Shown in pieces: positions 32,612 through 42,497 of a DNA stretch of 64,000 bases. A program made the position numbers and the translations under genes. The DNA lies in contig JAHBBC010000007.1 of the NCBI GenBank assembly GCA_019915015.1, forward strand, positions 1,364,001 through 1,428,000, given 5' to 3'. This DNA is from Auriscalpium vulgare (taxonomy: Eukaryota; Basidiomycota; Agaricomycetes; Russulales; Auriscalpiaceae). The notes beneath the pieces are model-generated. The model did no database searches. It saw nothing but the letters and a program-made list of their open reading frames with translations, and was not told where the DNA came from. Numbering within the stretch: the first letter of the stretch is position 1; the number at the start of each line of letters is the position of its first letter.

Positions 32612-34125
32612 ATGTTCCAGAAGGCAAATGATGTAAAGAGTAACCTGATGCTTAATTTACTCTCATGGTTTGACTTTCTCAGGCCCAATCACTGTGTCTT
32701 TGATAATGTCAGAGGCTTTCTATGCTTCAGCCTCAATACAGTGCAAGCAGACCAATACAGAGTTGAGGACGGCATTGAGATGGGGGGATTGAAGTTTGTT
32801 GTGCATGCTTCGGTGTCTACGAAGTATGTGTTTGATTTTTGCCTTGTATCTGACCCTGCGGCTTTTCTTCCTTGTACCTTTGTTGTCAGAGTTTGATGCG
32901 GAGCTCAGGCCGCCCTGCGGCCTTTCCCTGCAGTCTTTCTTCCTCGGGCCTTCTTTGTCGGCAGAGGTTGATACAGGCCGGCCTGTGAGCACCCTTGTTG
33001 GAAGTGAGAAGTTGATGCAGGCCAACCTGTGAGCACCTTTGTTGGGAGTTCTTGCTCAGAGCTCACAGGCAGTGCAAATCAGGGCAGTGAACTGTAGGTC
33101 TCTTTCCTGACTGCAAAGTATTTACTCTCATGAGTTGACTTTCTCAGGCCCAATCACTGTGTCTTTGATAATGTCAGAGGCTTTCTGTGCTTCAGCCTCA
33201 ATACAGTGCAAGCAGACCAATACAGAGTTGAGGATGGCATTGAGATGGGGGGATTGAAGTTTGTTGTGCATGCTTTGGTGTCTACGAAGTATGTGTTTGA
33301 TTTTTGCCTTGTATCTGACCCTGCGGCTTTTCTTCCTTGTACCTTTGTTGTCAGAGTTTGATGCGGAGCTCAGGCCGCCCTGCGGCCTTTCCCTGCAGTC
33401 TTTCTTCCTCGGGCCTTCTTTGTCGGCAGAGGTTGATACAGGCCGGCCTGTGAGCACCCTTGTTGGAAGTGAGAAGTTGATGCAGGCCGACCTGTGAGCA
33501 CCTTTGTTGGGAGTTCTTGCTCAGAGCTCACAGGCAGTGCAAATCAGGGCAGTGAATTGTAGGTCTCTTTCCTGACTGCAAAGTATATTGTTTTTGAGCG
33601 TTAGACGCAGTAGCCTGATCCTTAATTTACTCTCATGGGTTGACTTTCTCAGGCCCAATCACTGTGTCTTTGAGAATGTCAGAGGCTTTCTATGCTTCAG
33701 CCTCAATACAGTGCAAGCAGACCAATACAGAGTTGAGGATGGCATTGAGATGGGGGGATTGAAGTTTGTTGTGCATGCTTTGGTGTCTACGAAATATGTG
33801 TTTGATTTTTGCCTTGTATCTGACCCTGCGGCTTTTCTTCCTTGTACCCTTGTTGTCAGAGTTTGATGCGGAGCTCAGGCCGCCCTGCGGCCCTTCCCTG
33901 CGGTCTTTCTTCCTCGGGCCTTCTTCGTCGGCAGAGGTTGATACAGGCCGGCCTGTGAGCACCCTTGTTGGAAGTGGGAAGTTGATGCAGGCCGACCTGT
34001 GAGCACCTTTGTTGGGAGTTCTTGCTCAGAGCTCACAGGAAGTGCAAATCAGGGCAGTGAACTGTAGGTCTTTTTCCTGACTGCAAAGTATATTGTTTTT
34101 GAGCGTTCGACGCAGTGATCTAATA
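32612..34125. repeat. Three tandem units of about 465-505 bp
   Basis: GACTTTCTCAGGCCCAATCAC recurs at 32672, 33137 and 33642, giving spacings of 465 and 505 bp. The units are nearly identical apart from about 40 bp missing at one junction. Each keeps open frames of about 75-110 codons on both strands. The minus frame is basic (KKSRRVRYKAKIKHILRRH); the plus frame is hydrophobic. Because the frames lie on both strands and the units are near-identical, I treat them as by-products of recent duplication and not as genes. Confidence 0.85.
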
Positions 34126-34189
34126 AGTAACAACTAATATTGGCTGCGTCTTTCTGGTCTGGCATGCTCCTTCCACGCCAGGTGTTCAA

Positions 34190-35440
34190 AAGACCCTGTT
34201 TTCATTCACATCATGCCACCGGGCAGAATATTTTATTCAAAGCACAACAAAATGCACTCAGCCATGTTGATATTCATATCAGACGACCAGGGTGGATTTT
34301 TAATTCAGATCATACCAAAATGCACTCAACCATGTTGATATTCATATCAGACGACCAGGGTGGATTTTTGATTCAGATCACACCAAAAAGCACTCGGCCC
34401 CTGTTTTAATTCACACCATCCCACTGGGATGAATACTTAATACAAAGCGCAACAAAATGCACTCAACCCCGTTTAAATTCACATCAAACCACCTGGCTGG
34501 ATTTGTAATTCAGATCACACCAAAATGCACTCAGCCCCTGTTTTAATTCACATTATGCCACCGGGCTGGATATTTAATTCAAAGAACAACAAAATGCACT
34601 CAGCCATGTTGATATTCATATCAGACGACCAGGGTGCATTTTTAATTCAGATCATACCAAAATGCACTCAGCCATGTTGTTTGGGCAGAATATTTAATTC
34701 AAAGCACAACAAAATGCACTCAGCGATGTTGATATTCATATCAGACGAGTAGGGTGGATTTTCAGTTCAGATCACATCAAAATGCACTCAGCCCCTTTTA
34801 AATTCACATCATGCCACCGGGCTGAATATGTAATTCGAAGCACAACCAATGCACTCAGCCCTCTTGATATTTATATCACACCAAACCAGAATGCACTCAG
34901 CCCCTGTTTTTAATTCATATCACACCACCGGGCTGAATATTTCATTTAGATCACACTGAAATGCACTCAGCCCTGTTTAAATTCACATCAGATGACCAGG
35001 GTGGATTTTTAATTCAGCTCACACGGAAATGCACTCAGCCCTGTTGAAATCTGCATCACACCACTTGGATGAAATTTCAATTGAGATCACAAAAAAATGC
35101 ACTCAGCCTTGTATAAATTCACATCATGCCACACCAGAATGCACTCAGCCCCTGTTTTAATCTATATCACACCACCAGGCTGGATTCTTAATCCATATCA
35201 CCAAAATGCACCCAGCTCCTATTTTGCGTTATATCATACCACATTGCTGGATTTTCAAGCTAGGTTATACCAAAATGCATTCAGCCTCTGTTTGAATTTA
35301 TCTCAATTTATATCACACCGCAAGGTTGAATATTTGTTTCAGATCACCCTTCAGCCCCTGTTTGGATTTATATTATACAACAAGCGTCAATGTTTGATTC
35401 ATATGCCACTGAAATGTTCAGTCTCAGCGCCTTCCTAGAT
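34190..35440. repeat. Degenerate satellite, period about 66-72 bp
   Basis: About 17 copies of a unit built on AAAATGCACTCAGCC, then TTTTAATTCACATCA and a CCACCGGGCTGGA-type phrase. The phrase TGCACTCAG or a close variant recurs at about 34252, 34321, 34457, 34525, 34594 and 34662, and onward. Divergence increases to the right. No coding potential is supported. Confidence 0.8.
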
Positions 35441-36044
35441 TTATATTGACTATCTATGCTCACTGTTCAATCAAATTCAAACCGGACTACACCTGGCCCC
35501 AGTTTCGATATATATTGCACCAGAGTCTCAATTTTTAATTTATATTGTCAGCCCCGCAAAGAGCAGAGGTGACAATACTGAATTCTTAATTCAAAAGCAT
35601 AGTCTCAATTTCATAAAGCAACACCTCACAGTGTGCTCATCCAAATATCATGAAAGCAAGAGATTAAGTGACAAGGAATGCACAATCTTGCAACTATTGT
35701 TGATATGTTCACAATGTCATCACAATAAATTCAACGATTAAAACAGCAAGCGATCTTTTTAGTATTTAAGAAACATGAAGATAACAGCCTGAACATCATA
35801 AACTAACTCCTCACGATCTGCTCATTCAAATTTCATGAAACAACCACCATTCGAAAGCTGTTCCTCGTACCTTCCCAATGGTACAAAGCAATCGCAAATC
35901 CAACTCGTTTCCACGAAGATATAAGAGTAAAACTGTCGACCGGAAAAACTCGGGTGTGTGCCCGGGTGAAACCGTAAACTGTACTTTACTTCGGACTCCG
36001 ACGGCATATTTTTCTGCTCGAAAGAACTGATTCCAAATATGGAA
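35441..36044. other. AT-rich flank downstream of the interrupted Gag-like gene
   Basis: No supported gene. A 61-codon minus frame at 35822-36007 begins just after the stop of the Gag-like gene and could be a remnant of its element. No reverse transcriptase or integrase motif follows, so a pol region is not visible. Confidence 0.4.
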
Positions 36045-36568
36045 TCAGAACACGCCTACGGCTGACATTCCGGGGATAGAAGTGCGCTTCCTCTTTAATT
36101 TGATGATCTCCATCTCAGGCGTTTCGGCTTGCAATGCCTCAATTCGTTCTATGAGACTGCCGTCGCTAGGACTTGGTCGACCGTGGAGCCTTAATTGAGT
36201 GTAATACTCGTCTTCCACTTCCTCTACTGTAGGAGAGGGGGTCCGTACGATTTTCTCGAGGTTTCCTCGAGTACGTGCTGTCAGCACTTCTCGTACGGAC
36301 GGGATTTCCTGCCCAATATCTACCTGCTTCTCAATGGATCTATTTTCTATCGTCTCATGGTCGGCTTCCGACCATTCGCTCTGGCGCGATACGATATAAG
36401 CTGAAGAAATAGCTTCCATTAGGTACGCTTCAAACAAAGTATTATACATGAGTTCATCCTCCGGAGACCTATCCGACTCTAATCCCGCGCTCAAAAGATT
36501 TACTTCCTTCTTCTTGACGTAAGTCGGCCAGTGAGGGCATTCTCGGTCCCAATGATGTTTACTCCCAC
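36045..36568 (-). pseudogene. 3' part of a Gag-like gene, separated by the Gypsy insertion
   Basis: The minus frame from 36568 to the stop at 36045 continues, in the same reading frame, the gene that breaks off at 46447 when the inserted element and one copy of the 5-bp target are removed. It begins with the second half of a CCHC zinc knuckle (KHHWDREC), followed by an acidic, Glu-rich tail of about 150 residues ending in VGVF. It is almost certainly untranslated in this position. The alternative, an independent small gene, is unlikely because no start fits. Confidence 0.75.
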
Positions 36569-36793
36569 TGTAAGGAATATTGATCTTGATGACTTGCTGT
36601 TCACTCAGGATGAACGGAATCCACGTTTATTCGAGTAGAATCGATGGATGCCGAAGCGGTAGAGTGGATGTACAAGTGAAGAAGATGCCTTCCCATAATG
36701 GGAAGGCGCGCTACTATGCTTCGGCATCCAAACAGTAATAAACAGTCCCAGCAACTTGGTGCGCGCGCGTATACCCTACGCGCCCTCGTTACA
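36569..36793 (-). repeat. 3' LTR of the Gypsy element
   Basis: 225 bp, TG...CA ends. It contains a nested inverted repeat: outer arms GGATGCCGAAGC (36647-36658) and GCTTCGGCATCC (36719-36730), inner palindrome GCCTTCCCAT/ATGGGAAGGC (36688-36708, 1-nt loop). Confidence 0.95.
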
Positions 36794-36805
36794 CCCTCCC
36801 CCTCT
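36794..36805 (-). other. Polypurine tract of the Gypsy element
   Basis: Minus-strand AGAGGGGGAGGG directly precedes the 3' LTR, the expected place and composition for the plus-strand DNA primer of an LTR element. Confidence 0.8.
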
Positions 36806-36828
36806 GGACCGAACCACGGTCCACGAAA

Positions 36829-39036
36829 TCAGTCCGTTGCATCCATAGGCGTCGCCGAACGGGAGGCCGGGAGCGGTTGCGATGCGGGATCGACGGCCGA
36901 GTCGACAGTAGACATGTTATTCACATCATTCTCCTGTTCGACGTCAGCGGGCAATTGCGCGGTGCCAACCAGCGTGGACGCGATCATGCTGTTACTCACA
37001 GCGTAAAGGTCGTCCGCCCAGGAAGCATCCTCAACGGGGAGCGGCCCAGCGACTGCATCGGACAGCGGTAGGAACTGAGGCGTGGGTGGAACATAGTGAC
37101 TGGGGAAGTCCGGGGACAACGAGCCGTCGTGCGCTGGGAGAGGGGGCCCTTCAGGGGTCTGTGCACGAGTAGTACCGCTCGCCGTACGCAGGTCTAGAGA
37201 CATATTAGGGTACAGGTTGCGGTGTGGCCCTGCAGTCTGCGCGGGCGCGTGTACTGGGGGATACAATACGTTCATTTCCGCCAGTGTAGGGGATGACGTC
37301 CACTCGGCGGTGGATGATAGCGGGCGGTTCTCGGTGATGTTTCGACGACCGGCGGCGTATTCCTCGATCTCGGTAATCGTCAGCGAGCGAGGGTGGTATC
37401 CTTGGTTCGCGAAGTGCCGCGCAACGTCCTCCATGGATAAGTTGCGGGTATCGCCTTCGAATGGGCGTGCTGTAGGTATCGAGCCACGCACTGGGATAGC
37501 CCGGGCCGCTAGTATGCGGCCGAAGAGCCCGCGGATAGAGAATAGTTGCGTGGTGCGTGATACCCAGTGTCCGCGGCTCGATCGCTGGATCTGGCCCCGG
37601 CCCTGGGGACCGTTCAGTCGCATCTCCAGGTGTCGTACCATCATGCGTCGTAGCGGTAAACCACTAGGGAGCAGAGGGACGCCTGGTGGGCACCGTGACG
37701 GGTTATTGCGGTAGTACTCTAGCCAATCTTCGACTGGGTGTTCGTACTCCGGGATAACTTGACGTGGGGGCGCCGGTTCTCGTGCGGCGGCGGCGCTCTG
37801 GGACGATGCGCGAGATGGAGCGACGTCAGTGCTATTGACTGCTCGTCGTTTACCGTGCGCTACCGTCGTCCATTCGTTGGGTGGGGCGTGTCGCGGTTCC
37901 CCGCTCGGGCGTTCGCCGCGCTGTTCTTTGCGCGAGCTGCGTGAGCTGCGATCGTTCGAGTCGGGCCCTCCCCCTTTAGAGGACGGCGCAGGGGTGGTAG
38001 TCGACGGGGCTGGCGGCGGGGTGGCCATCAGCGTGTTGCGGTGAGTACCCCACTGTTGTACCAGAAATCGCATGACGGGCGTACGGTTGTGGACGGCTAG
38101 GTCGCTGGCCGATAGCGCCAGTTCGCGGATGCGGGCGGCTGCGTGGGGGTCCGTCGTGGCGCACTTGAACGCCATCGAAACGTCCTCGTGCGTGACGGGC
38201 ACCCAAGGTAGCCATTGGGCGCCCCGAATATTGCCCCACGTAGACGACGTCCAGCTGGGCGGTGCACGACCGGAGCGCACGGCTGACGATCGACGAGTGC
38301 CCTCGACGGCTGGAGCCGGGGACGTGCGCCGGCGTTTGCGAGTGGAGGAGTGCGGGGAGCGACGGCGTTGGGATTCGGGCGATGACGACGCGGCCGATGG
38401 CGGGCGAGTGGGGGGCTGGGAGCGGGCGCGGTCCAGTGCCTGCGTAGTGGTCGCATGGTCTTGGACAAGCGCCGCGTGTTCCAATCTGATGGTTTCCAGC
38501 TGGGCCCGCAGATCGCTGATCTTTTCTTGAGCGGCAGCCTCCGATTCGCGCGCAACATTGCGCTGGCGAGTCAGGCGTTGTACATTCTCCTCGGCGCGTC
38601 GTCGTAGCCCTTCGGAGGTGGCAATGCGTTCTGCAGCGACCGCTAAGCCGCGAGCCACCCCAGAATCGAACTGCGCGCGCCGGTGAATCCGATACTGTTC
38701 CTGGACATGTGTCCACGACGGGTGTGTGGGGTCCTGGTGGGTAAGAAACGCAGTACAGACGGCGCATGCACGTGCATGCACGGGTATCTTGAGTAAGGAA
38801 TGCAACATCCAGTGTTCGTCGCTCTCGGTGAGGAGGCGATCGATCACAGCTGGTGTAGTCGCGTTGGGTGCCAAATGCCCAGATTCGGCGGTGCCCGCAA
38901 TGGACAGAGGGAGGACGGGTGGCTCGAGAGCGGTGTCCAAGATGGGGGCAGTGTCCTCCGAGTCGACGTTCATGAGATCAGGCGTAGTGCCGGAGTCGGG
39001 CGGAGGATCATCTCCTGGAGGTTCAGGAGGTAGCAT
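36829..39036 (-). CDS. Third ORF of the Gypsy element, coiled-coil protein
   Basis: 735 codons from a clear ATG at 39036, placed after pol where envelope genes lie in some elements. The protein does not look like an envelope: there is no signal peptide or membrane segment. The N-terminus is acidic/Pro-rich (PPEPPGDDPPPDSG). A short Cys motif (ARACAVC) follows, then a long Ala/Glu/Arg coiled coil at about residues 130-215. Then come Ser/Arg/Pro-rich basic tracts (RRRSPHSSTRKRRR) and a C-terminal half of unknown fold with WVSRTTQLFSIRGLFGRIL. Composition suggests a nucleic-acid-binding or structural accessory protein. Because the frame is intact, it is probably under constraint. I do not recognise a family. 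Confidence 0.8.
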   Translation of the reverse strand: MLPPEPPGDDPPPDSGTTPDLMNVDSEDTAPILDTALEPPVLPLSIAGTAESGHLAPNATTPAVIDRLLTESDEHWMLHSLLKIPVHARACAVCTAFLTHQDPTHPSWTHVQEQYRIHRRAQFDSGVARGLAVAAERIATSEGLRRRAEENVQRLTRQRNVARESEAAAQEKISDLRAQLETIRLEHAALVQDHATTTQALDRARSQPPTRPPSAASSSPESQRRRSPHSSTRKRRRTSPAPAVEGTRRSSAVRSGRAPPSWTSSTWGNIRGAQWLPWVPVTHEDVSMAFKCATTDPHAAARIRELALSASDLAVHNRTPVMRFLVQQWGTHRNTLMATPPPAPSTTTPAPSSKGGGPDSNDRSSRSSRKEQRGERPSGEPRHAPPNEWTTVAHGKRRAVNSTDVAPSRASSQSAAAAREPAPPRQVIPEYEHPVEDWLEYYRNNPSRCPPGVPLLPSGLPLRRMMVRHLEMRLNGPQGRGQIQRSSRGHWVSRTTQLFSIRGLFGRILAARAIPVRGSIPTARPFEGDTRNLSMEDVARHFANQGYHPRSLTITEIEEYAAGRRNITENRPLSSTAEWTSSPTLAEMNVLYPPVHAPAQTAGPHRNLYPNMSLDLRTASGTTRAQTPEGPPLPAHDGSLSPDFPSHYVPPTPQFLPLSDAVAGPLPVEDASWADDLYAVSNSMIASTLVGTAQLPADVEQENDVNNMSTVDSAVDPASQPLPASRSATPMDATD

Positions 39037-39197
39037 AGTCGCGATGGAGTAGGGGAAAATTGGGCAATTAGATCGAGCATTGGTGGGGTATTTATCGCGG
39101 GCAAAGAGGCGTGCAGGGTCAGTCGTAGCCGAGCGGACTGTCGGAGAAAGTCTAAATCAGATCTTTCCCCGGCATCTCAGATTGAAGATCCGGGCGT

Positions 39198-42100
39198 TTA
39201 GCGGCGCGCGGCGGTCCTAGCCGTTGCGGGCCGGGGTCGCGGCAACGCGCGCCAGTCCTCTACGCCGGCGAGCTGCAGGTACGCATCGAGCGCTGCCAGT
39301 TCGTTCACGTTTCGCAGCGGCTCCCAGGTATAATCTCCCAGGGCCCAGCGCACTTGAAATTCAACACTCCGTCCTTTCCACTGGTGGGCGACTATTGCCT
39401 CCACCACCCATTCGTCGTCCTGGTCAGGTTCTCCGAAGTCGTACGCAGTGGTGGCTTCACGATTGGGAAACAGGGCGTCATCGTTGGGCTCGTGGGGTCG
39501 CAGTAACGACACGTGGAATACGGGATGAATGCGGCGTTTCAGCAGTGCCTCTGGTAAGTCCAGCTTATAGCTAGAGCTACTGGGATGCGCCTCAATCACA
39601 GCGTATGGCCCTACGTACTTGGGCAGTAGTTTGCTCGCGCGGCCCCTAGGGAGCCGCAGATTCGCAGAACTAAGATACACTTTGTCACCCACTGCGATAT
39701 CGGATTCCGCACGGCGTCTCTGATTGGCGTGGTACGTCTGTCGCACTCTGCTTTCTATTATTGCGTCATGCGCTTGTGATAGATTCTCCACTGCTGCACG
39801 CGCAAACTGTCGCACTCCCTCGAAGGTCCCGGTTGGTCGCAACTCGGTAATCATGGATGGCATATATCCATAATTGAGTTCAAAAGGTGCGAATCCAGAG
39901 CTTGAGCTTATGCTGGAGTTAATCGCGAATTCGACCAGTGGAAGTTTGGAAACCCAATCGCTTTGATCGGGTTTCACGAGTCCCCGGAGTATCTGGGCAA
40001 TAGTGCGTATTGCTCGCTCCGATGCTCCATCCGTCTGCGGGTGGAATGCTGTTGACATCAACAGCTTGGTTCCCACCAGTCGATGCAATTCCTTCCAGAA
40101 CAGTGCAGTGAATTTAGAGTCGCGATCTGACACGATGGACTGCGGAATTCCATGTAGCCGAACGATCTCACGGAAGTATCGCTGAGCGAGCTCCGTCGTG
40201 CGTGTAGTGGTCACTATTGGGATTAGATGGACCATGGAGGTGAGTCGACATATTACAATCCAGAGGTAATTGGCGCCTTCGCTCTCTGGGAAAGGGCCCG
40301 CAAAGTCCATTCCGATTGAGTCCCAAGGTCTCGCGGGTATCGGCATGGGGTGTAGTAAGCCTTGCGGCGGTAAGTTACTCGTCTTCGTGGTCTGACAGGT
40401 CACGCAGGTGGCGCAAAATCGTTCGATCTCTCGACCGATCTTTGGCCACCAATACCATCTCCGCACATAATCCGCGGTCTTTTGAAATCCTAGGTGGCCT
40501 ATTATCGAGTGCGCGGTGTCTATGATGATCTCGCGTAGTCGGCGGCCGGTCACTTCCATCTCTGGGATGCACAGTACTTGTCCTCCGGCTCGGGACTCGA
40601 CCCAGACTAACCCATTCGACACTTCGAATGCGGGGAAGTGCTCTGGGTGCTCAAGGATTCGTGCTAGGAACCCATCAGCGCGTGCTCCCTTACGAATGGC
40701 CGGTATCCACTCGTCCATTTGCTGTACTCTTTCTGGGAGTGACGGGACGGCCTCAAGTACCTCCGCTATCGACGCATCCTGGTCTGGTTCGCCGGGTACG
40801 CTGGCCGGACTGGTATGTGTCGATGGCTGTGCGGCCTGGGCTAATATCTCGGCCTCATGGTCCCGAGGTAACTTCGCCTCCTCTATCTGTCGCTCCCGCA
40901 GTGCCCTAATCGCTTGAACTCGGATTTCTAGCAGCCGATCAGGTGATAGATCCTCCCCCTCAGGGTCGAGTATCGAGTCTACACTGACTGTTTCAGCGGA
41001 GGGGTCGTCAAGGGACTCGTAGTACCGCGAGAAGCAGTCAGCGACCCGATTTAATTTGCCCTCCACATAGATGACATTCATGTCAAATTTGGATAGGAAT
41101 TCAAACCAGCGTACTTGGCGGGGGGACAGATTGCGCTGAGTATTGAAGAACTCGAGCGCCTTATGGTCTGTCACCACCGTGAATTTACGCCCGATCAATT
41201 TGTCCGACCACTTATTCAGTGCTTCCAGGATCGCAATCGTTTCTTGTTCGAACGTGCGGTAATTCCGCTGCGCGTTCGAGAATTTCTTGGACATGAATCC
41301 GGCTGGGCGGCACGTATTCCACTCAAGACCTTGGCCGTATACCGCCCCGACCCCGTACGTGGATGCGTCACATATGACCCATACGGTGACACCGGATCTT
41401 GGGTCGATAGGTCGCAATATAGGCGTGCGACAAGCAAGAGCCTTAATCATTTCGAAGCATCGCTCGTGCAATGGCCCCCAAATGAATGGCCGCCCGTTGG
41501 ACGTGAGTCCAGCCAACGGTGTCGTGTATGCACTGACATCCGGCATGAACTGTGCCAGGTATTGTACCAGGCCAAGAAATCTCTGCACCTCCTGGTAATT
41601 GCGCGGTCGCGGCCAGTGGCGCACGCGGGCCATTTTATCCGTGTCGGCGTGGATACCCTTGTCGTCCACGACATGGCCCAAGCAGTCGAGGCGCGCAGAG
41701 TAAAGGTCGCACTTTTCGCGGCTAAGGAAGAGGTGATTCTCGCGCAAGCGGTCGAATACCAATTTCAGGTGCCGTTCATGTTCCTCCGTTGTATCCGAGT
41801 ATATAAATATATCGTCTAGGTATACATGGATGAACAATCCGATGCAGTCCTGAAATATCACAGTCATGAGGCGCTGAAATGTGGCGGGTGCGTTGCAGTC
41901 GCCCTGCTGCATTACCAGGCTAACGAAAGTGCCGTATACCGTGGCAAACGCAGTCTTCCACACGTCAGCGGATTCTACCCGGATCTGCTCATAGGCGTCG
42001 CTCATGTCAATTTTTGACCGGTATTTAGCTCGAGCAACGTCCATTCGAATTTGATCTTGGTCGGGGAACGGAGTAACGTCTTTGTACGTGTTATCATTCC

Positions 42101-42497
42101 GTTTCCTGGCGTCCACAACCGTGCGTAGCTTGCCTGATTTTTTCGGGATGCACAATAGCGGGGCAGCCTCAGGCGCCACCTGCCGTTTCCACCAACCAGC
42201 GTCTACATAGCGCTGTAATTTCTCCGCTAGCTGGGGCTTCAGCGAGTCCGGGCATCTGGGGAGGTGGTAACGTATCTTCAATGATTCGTCTATCAGTGAT
42301 ATGTGATGATTAACCGCCCTCATGGGAGGGAGTTCAAGCGGCACCGGACACATAATATCTTCGGTGCGTGCATACCACTCGTGTCGCAGCTCCGCGACGC
42401 CATCAGCATTATCGGGTGGCTTTGCAGGGGGGCGTGCGCTTGATGACACGCGGTCAGATGTGGCAGGTTCCACGTCAGTGGATCCCACCGCGCGCCC
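39198..42497 (-). CDS. Gypsy Pol: reverse transcriptase, RNase H, integrase, chromodomain
   Basis: Frame of about 1100 codons in the same phase as Gag-PR, separated from it only by one TGA. There is no ATG near its beginning (the first codons are GGG CGC GCG GTG), so it is probably made by stop readthrough. Reverse transcriptase has YLDD at about residue 224. RNase H begins with VICDASTYGVGAVYG. Integrase shows the H-H-C-C zinc site (HSIIGH at about 660, CATCVTC at about 698) and the D,D,E residues in GMDFAGPF, SDRDSKF and TDGASERA (about 728, 789 and 823). Near the C-terminus, EWVVEAIVAHQWKGRSVEFQ followed by YTWEP is a chromodomain, typical of chromoviruses and thought to guide integration to heterochromatin. 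Numbering is from 42488. Confidence 0.95.
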   Translation of the reverse strand, partial: GRAVGSTDVEPATSDRVSSSARPPAKPPDNADGVAELRHEWYARTEDIMCPVPLELPPMRAVNHHISLIDESLKIRYHLPRCPDSLKPQLAEKLQRYVDAGWWKRQVAPEAAPLLCIPKKSGKLRTVVDARKRNDNTYKDVTPFPDQDQIRMDVARAKYRSKIDMSDAYEQIRVESADVWKTAFATVYGTFVSLVMQQGDCNAPATFQRLMTVIFQDCIGLFIHVYLDDIFIYSDTTEEHERHLKLVFDRLRENHLFLSREKCDLYSARLDCLGHVVDDKGIHADTDKMARVRHWPRPRNYQEVQRFLGLVQYLAQFMPDVSAYTTPLAGLTSNGRPFIWGPLHERCFEMIKALACRTPILRPIDPRSGVTVWVICDASTYGVGAVYGQGLEWNTCRPAGFMSKKFSNAQRNYRTFEQETIAILEALNKWSDKLIGRKFTVVTDHKALEFFNTQRNLSPRQVRWFEFLSKFDMNVIYVEGKLNRVADCFSRYYESLDDPSAETVSVDSILDPEGEDLSPDRLLEIRVQAIRALRERQIEEAKLPRDHEAEILAQAAQPSTHTSPASVPGEPDQDASIAEVLEAVPSLPERVQQMDEWIPAIRKGARADGFLARILEHPEHFPAFEVSNGLVWVESRAGGQVLCIPEMEVTGRRLREIIIDTAHSIIGHLGFQKTADYVRRWYWWPKIGREIERFCATCVTCQTTKTSNLPPQGLLHPMPIPARPWDSIGMDFAGPFPESEGANYLWIVICRLTSMVHLIPIVTTTRTTELAQRYFREIVRLHGIPQSIVSDRDSKFTALFWKELHRLVGTKLLMSTAFHPQTDGASERAIRTIAQILRGLVKPDQSDWVSKLPLVEFAINSSISSSSGFAPFELNYGYMPSMITELRPTGTFEGVRQFARAAVENLSQAHDAIIESRVRQTYHANQRRRAESDIAVGDKVYLSSANLRLPRGRASKLLPKYVGPYAVIEAHPSSSSYKLDLPEALLKRRIHPVFHVSLLRPHEPNDDALFPNREATTAYDFGEPDQDDEWVVEAIVAHQWKGRSVEFQVRWALGDYTWEPLRNVNELAALDAYLQLAGVEDWRALPRPRPATARTAARR

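Noticed and set aside
32720..33025. Basic protein genes in the three tandem units
   Set aside because: Frames open on both strands of near-identical repeats, with no start context or introns; better explained as duplication by-products.
37976..38767. 263-codon minus-strand frame overlapping the third Gypsy ORF
   Set aside because: Lies in another frame of the 735-codon ORF, is Pro/Arg/His-rich and has no motif; a shadow of high GC.
41115..41819. 234-codon plus-strand frame
   Set aside because: Antisense to the reverse transcriptase/RNase H region, where catalytic motifs fix the true strand.
39198..42488. GTG at 42488 as a genuine Pol start
   Set aside because: No evidence for GTG initiation in a fungal element; same-frame stop readthrough from Gag explains expression better.
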